This document shows, one piece after another, positions 7,045 to 9,945 of a stretch of 9,945 bases of DNA. The stretch covers positions 1-9,945 of the forward strand of contig JAISNG010000080.1 of NCBI GenBank assembly GCA_031276365.1, read 5' to 3'. A program made the position numbers and the translations under genes. The notes beneath the pieces were generated by a model. The model was given only the letters and a program-made list of their open reading frames with translations, was not told where the DNA came from and ran no database searches. Within the stretch, counting starts at the first letter, position 1. Each line of letters starts with the position of its first letter. This DNA is from Campylobacteraceae bacterium (GTDB lineage Bacteria; Campylobacterota; Campylobacteria; Campylobacterales; Campylobacteraceae).

Positions 7045-9567
7045 TCAGTATAACAACTCTATAACTTTTTTCGCATTATCGCACACTTTGTCATCTTTTT
7101 CAATTAAAAAGAGATTTCTGGCGCGGTGTTTTATCGTCTGTATCTTTGCGCTTGCTATATCTATTCCGTATTCGTCAAAAAGCGATATGACGTATGCCAT
7201 GAGTCCCTGCTGGTCTTTGGCATTGAGCGTGATTTTAGCAAGACTCTTTGAGTGTTCACAGTCAAGGCTTATCTCGCCCTTCAAAATCACAGGTTTTTTA
7301 ATCTGCGCCTTTTTACCCTGCAAAAATGACTCCTTGATGAGATTTTCTATATGCGTGATATCGCACTCATCGGCTTTTTTGGTAAACTCTATCTTGAAAA
7401 ATTTCACATTGTCAAAGAGTTTGAAAATATCCATCTGCACCAAATCATACACGACAAGTTTTCCCAGCAAAAAGCCGACATTGAAGTTGATATCTTTTAC
7501 TACATTTATGCAAAGGTGATTGTCGTTTTCTATGATGTATGCAAACTTCCTGACGTCCTCAGCCCACTTTGCCAGTTCTACTATCTTATGCGGAGGGTAT
7601 TTGAAAAAGAGCAGATTTGAAGGAGTTGATAAAATCTTTCTTTTCAGCGTAGCAGAAATTGCGGCAAATTCATCGTTCTTTTGCAAAATCTCCTCTTTTT
7701 TGAGTCTTCTTGCCGTTTCGTCTATTAGTTCATTTTGCCCGAAAGCGTTTGCCGACAAATCATAAAGTTCCCTCAAAAGATTTGCATTAAATCTTGAATA
7801 CGCCTTTAAACTTACGGCATTAAGGTCGCAGTAGGTCAAAACATACAAAAGCTGCAAAGCCCTCAGCGAGCGCAGTTTTGACACAAAGGAGAGTATCGTT
7901 TTTTCACTATAAATATCCTCTCTATTTGCCGTGTTGCTCATGAGTGTATGGTGGCGTATGAGTAATTCGCCCATGTTTATCTGCTCTTCGGTGAAGTTCA
8001 GCTTTTTCGCATACTCTTTGTATATTTTGGCTCCAAGCTTGCTGTGGTCTGTGTTTTTGCCCTTGCCGACATCATGCAAAAGCGCCGTGAGGCGGAGCAT
8101 CATTCTGCCGTTTTCGCATATATCGTCATATAAAGCCTTGATAAACATATCGTCTATATTTTCCAAAAAATAGAGCGTTTTTAGCGAATGAATATCAACA
8201 GGATACATATGATACCCATCAAACTGCGGTAGATTGACGGTGTGCGCCATGGGTTTTATCAAGTGAGGCAGGAGGTTTGATTTGTAAAAGGCGTAGAGTA
8301 TTTGATTGAGATATCTACGCTCAAAAAGCTGTTTTACGAGCATATAAATCTCTTTTGAATTATGCGGCGGAATGATGGTTTTTTTGAGCCAGCTTATGAC
8401 GGAGATATCATACTTCATCGCCGTATCGTCCAGCTTCAAGATGCTTTTTAAGACCTCTTTGAGCGCGGCTTGTTTTCGGTGAAATGACGCATAAAGCGTG
8501 TTTTCATATATATAAAAGTTCTCTTTTGTGCGAAGATACCTTAAAACAGTGATATTTTTTTTGTCAAAAAAGAGAGGCGAAACAAGGCGTTTTATGAAAA
8601 TTTGCGAAGTGATTTTGAGTATCCAGAGGCTTTGGAGCGTCTTTTGCGTGATTTGTACTTCGGCTCTTTTGGACTTTGTGTTTTTGTATCCGAGCTTTTC
8701 AGCCACGCTTGGAATGAGGTCAAGATTTAAGATATCTTGCTTTTTGCCTGCACTAAGATGAAGCGCGCTTCGCACACGGAACAAAAACTCAAGCGAACTT
8801 CTAAACTCTCTGAATTCGTCATCGTTAAGGTATTTTGGAACAAGGTCGTTCAACCTGCCGATACCCTCTATTACGTGCGCTATCCAAAAAAGCGTATTCG
8901 CGTCTCTAAGTCCGCCTACGCCGTCTTTGATATTTGGTTCCATGTTTAGAGGATATTTCGTGCCTCTCTCTTTGTACGATTCAAGTTTTTGGCGGATAAA
9001 TTCTTTTTGCTCATATTTTCTGATACGTGAAATCTCTCCTTGAATGCTTGTCCAGAGGTATTTTGACCCGCAGATAAATCTCGCTTCAAGCATCGCTGTT
9101 TTTATCGTGTTGTCCTCATTGCTGGCGTCGAAAAGCTCTTCAAGCTCGTGCGTCCTGTGGCTGATTTTCATGCCGCTATCCCATGCAAGGCGCAGGATTG
9201 ACTTGATGATGGGTTCTATATTGTAACCGTCGCATCTTTTGTAAACTATCATCAAATCAATATCCGAATATACGCAAAGCTCCTCTCTGCCGTAACTTCC
9301 AAGCGCTGTAAGCGTGATGGGCAGCGTGTTGTAAAGCGGCACATACTCTTTGAAAAATTGCCGCAGTGTACATTTGTAGATGATGGTTATGAAACGGTCT
9401 AACTGTTTTGTGTGTTTGACCAGAAAGTCTTTGCCCTGATTTTGCGAAAAAAACTCATCCAAAGAGCCAAGATACTCCTTGATATCTTTTTTGATGAGCT
9501 GTGATATGTCAAAATCGCTTCTTTGCTGCTGTATATACTCTTCTATCTCAAGTTCCAAATCTTTCAT
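7045..9567 (-). CDS. glnD: Bifunctional [protein-PII] uridylyltransferase / uridylyl-removing enzyme
   Basis: 840 residues, slightly shorter than the E. coli enzyme. It is the cytoplasmic glutamine sensor that adds UMP to PII when glutamine is low and removes it when glutamine is high. Domains in order: nucleotidyltransferase with GSYGREELCVYSDID (90-104) carrying metal ligands Asp102 and Asp104; the GlnD-specific helical part with NMEPNIKDGVGGLRD (208-222); an HD hydrolase domain with His460, LLHDVGKG (His498-Asp499), IRHH (538-540) and Asp581; a diverged first ACT-like region about 685-735; and a clear ACT domain about 775-838. Both catalytic centres look intact, so both activities are expected. 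The ATG at 9567 is preceded only by a weak GGTG. It is first in the cluster and 16 nt from glmS, so the two are probably co-transcribed. No glnB or amt gene is in the window. Confidence 0.96.
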   Translation of the reverse strand: MKDLELEIEEYIQQQRSDFDISQLIKKDIKEYLGSLDEFFSQNQGKDFLVKHTKQLDRFITIIYKCTLRQFFKEYVPLYNTLPITLTALGSYGREELCVYSDIDLMIVYKRCDGYNIEPIIKSILRLAWDSGMKISHRTHELEELFDASNEDNTIKTAMLEARFICGSKYLWTSIQGEISRIRKYEQKEFIRQKLESYKERGTKYPLNMEPNIKDGVGGLRDANTLFWIAHVIEGIGRLNDLVPKYLNDDEFREFRSSLEFLFRVRSALHLSAGKKQDILNLDLIPSVAEKLGYKNTKSKRAEVQITQKTLQSLWILKITSQIFIKRLVSPLFFDKKNITVLRYLRTKENFYIYENTLYASFHRKQAALKEVLKSILKLDDTAMKYDISVISWLKKTIIPPHNSKEIYMLVKQLFERRYLNQILYAFYKSNLLPHLIKPMAHTVNLPQFDGYHMYPVDIHSLKTLYFLENIDDMFIKALYDDICENGRMMLRLTALLHDVGKGKNTDHSKLGAKIYKEYAKKLNFTEEQINMGELLIRHHTLMSNTANREDIYSEKTILSFVSKLRSLRALQLLYVLTYCDLNAVSLKAYSRFNANLLRELYDLSANAFGQNELIDETARRLKKEEILQKNDEFAAISATLKRKILSTPSNLLFFKYPPHKIVELAKWAEDVRKFAYIIENDNHLCINVVKDINFNVGFLLGKLVVYDLVQMDIFKLFDNVKFFKIEFTKKADECDITHIENLIKESFLQGKKAQIKKPVILKGEISLDCEHSKSLAKITLNAKDQQGLMAYVISLFDEYGIDIASAKIQTIKHRARNLFLIEKDDKVCDNAKKVIELLY

Positions 9568-9593
9568 AAATACACCAAAAAATAAGATACGTT

Positions 9594-9599
9594 ATTGTA
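9594..9599 (-). promoter_or_regulatory. Possible proximal -10 box for glnD
   Basis: TACAAT preceded by TTGA on the minus strand would give a start site about 20 nt before the glnD ATG. No good -35 is found, but housekeeping promoters of Campylobacterota often lack one. The box overlaps the hairpin at 9586-9601. It is an alternative to the stronger-looking promoter at 9868-9896. Confidence 0.3.
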
Positions 9600-9697
9600 T
9601 CAAAAGTTGAATGTTTTTACTCTCATGTAAAATGCAGCGATGATTTATGCGCTGTGGTTGTTTCTGCTCTTTTGAATTTTGTCATTTCTACCTCATC

Positions 9698-9712
9698 CCG
9701 TCATTCCCGCGA
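9698..9712 (-). repeat. Half copy of the dRS3-like repeat, inverted
   Basis: CCGTCATTCCCGCGA on the plus strand is the reverse complement of the repeat's right arm and tail; the other arm is absent. The following bases (CTGAACAACAAAC, then AAAACACATA) resemble the flank of the half copy at 3018-3040, read on its opposite strand. Confidence 0.6.
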
Positions 9713-9743
9713 CTGAACAACAAACAAAACACATAACCCATAT

Positions 9744-9806
9744 GTCATTTCCACATGAGCGATACGACGTTAGTCGTCATCGTGAAGTAAGCAGGAATTC
9801 AAAAAG
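9744..9806 (-). repeat. Long-form dRS3-like repeat with a different hairpin tip
   Basis: On the plus strand it runs GTCATTTCCACATGAGCGAT, a tip hairpin, then ATCGTGAAGTAAGCAGGAAT and TCAAAAAG. This aligns with the reverse complement of 3368-3436 (CATTTCCACGCGAGCGATA on one side, ATCACGAAGAATGCGGGAAT on the other). The tip here is ACGAC-GTTA-GTCGT (9764-9777) extended by GAT/ATC with one bulged C, whereas the other copy has an unrelated but also self-complementary tip. Confidence 0.7.
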
Positions 9807-9867
9807 ATATTTAAAATAACTTCAAAACTCAAAAATATTTCACACCCTCGGCAGATTTTTCAACCTT

Positions 9868-9896
9868 TATATACAAAAATATATAGTGTGTGTCAA
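9868..9896 (-). promoter_or_regulatory. Sigma70-type promoter candidate facing glnD
   Basis: On the minus strand a consensus TTGACA (9891-9896), a 17-nt spacer and TATATA (9868-9873). The -35 box is perfect, the spacing ideal and the -10 matches TATAAT at five of six positions. The start would be near 9860, leaving a leader of about 290 nt before the glnD ATG that contains both repeat copies of this region. AT-rich sequence makes chance matches common, so activity is not certain. Confidence 0.5.
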
Positions 9897-9945
9897 AAAA
9901 TGCCTCCAATGGAACGTTTATTGCATATTATATTGTGAAGTTATT

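Larger units (their letters stand above)
9568..9945. other. Upstream region of the glnD-glmS cluster, no gene seen
   Basis: These 378 bases have no credible coding frame on either strand; the ATG at 9900 runs into a stop after 12 codons. Two repeat copies (9698-9712 and 9744-9806) and two minus-strand promoter candidates are listed separately. A 5-bp hairpin, GATAC-GTTATT-GTATC, lies at 9586-9601, just before glnD, and CAGCG at 9635-9639 can pair with CGCTG at 9650-9654. Whatever gene lies beyond 9945 is not visible. Confidence 0.7.

Noticed and set aside
9586..9601. Terminator or riboswitch just before glnD
   Set aside because: Only a 5-bp AT-rich stem with a 6-nt loop; the following T-rich stretch is explained by base composition, and no riboswitch consensus is recognised.

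Overview
The window looks like a chromosomal segment of a low-GC Gram-negative bacterium, most likely a member of the Campylobacterota (Sulfurimonas/Sulfuricurvum-like). This rests on three things: an outer-membrane autotransporter, the general look of the GlnD and GlmS proteins, and tight minus-strand gene packing. The assignment is inferred from protein style and not from a marker gene.

Layout, left to right. Positions 1-2717 (+) hold the 3' portion of a large classical autotransporter: beta-helical passenger, autochaperone region and C-terminal barrel, with the N-terminus and signal peptide outside the window. Positions 2718-3495 are non-coding and carry at least five copies of a dispersed palindromic repeat (core ATTCCC-N8-GGGAAT, the same pattern as the neisserial dRS3 repeat), plus small hairpins and an AT-rich inverted repeat. 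Positions 3496-9567 are one uninterrupted minus-strand cluster, transcribed glnD -> glmS -> DUF488-family gene -> partner gene. Intergenic gaps are 16, 0 and 2 nt. Positions 9568-9945 are the upstream region of the cluster, with two more repeat copies and a near-consensus sigma70-type promoter facing glnD.

How it fits together. GlnD (PII uridylyltransferase/uridylyl-removing enzyme) senses glutamine, and GlmS consumes glutamine to make glucosamine-6-phosphate for peptidoglycan and LPS. They form the conserved housekeeping half of the operon. The last two genes are clearly more AT-rich. They look like an accessory two-gene module placed directly against the glmS stop codon: a two-domain protein (N-terminal SocA/Panacea-like helical region plus C-terminal DUF488) followed by a conserved protein of unknown function with OB/beta-rich character. 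This module is the best candidate for an under-described system here, possibly defence- or toxin-antitoxin-like, but the sequence alone does not show a function.

The repeats are the second point of interest. They occur only in the two intergenic regions. They come as half, short and long forms, and the long forms at two distant sites keep a hairpin tip although the tip sequence differs. Several short ORFs in these regions are artefacts of translating the repeats.
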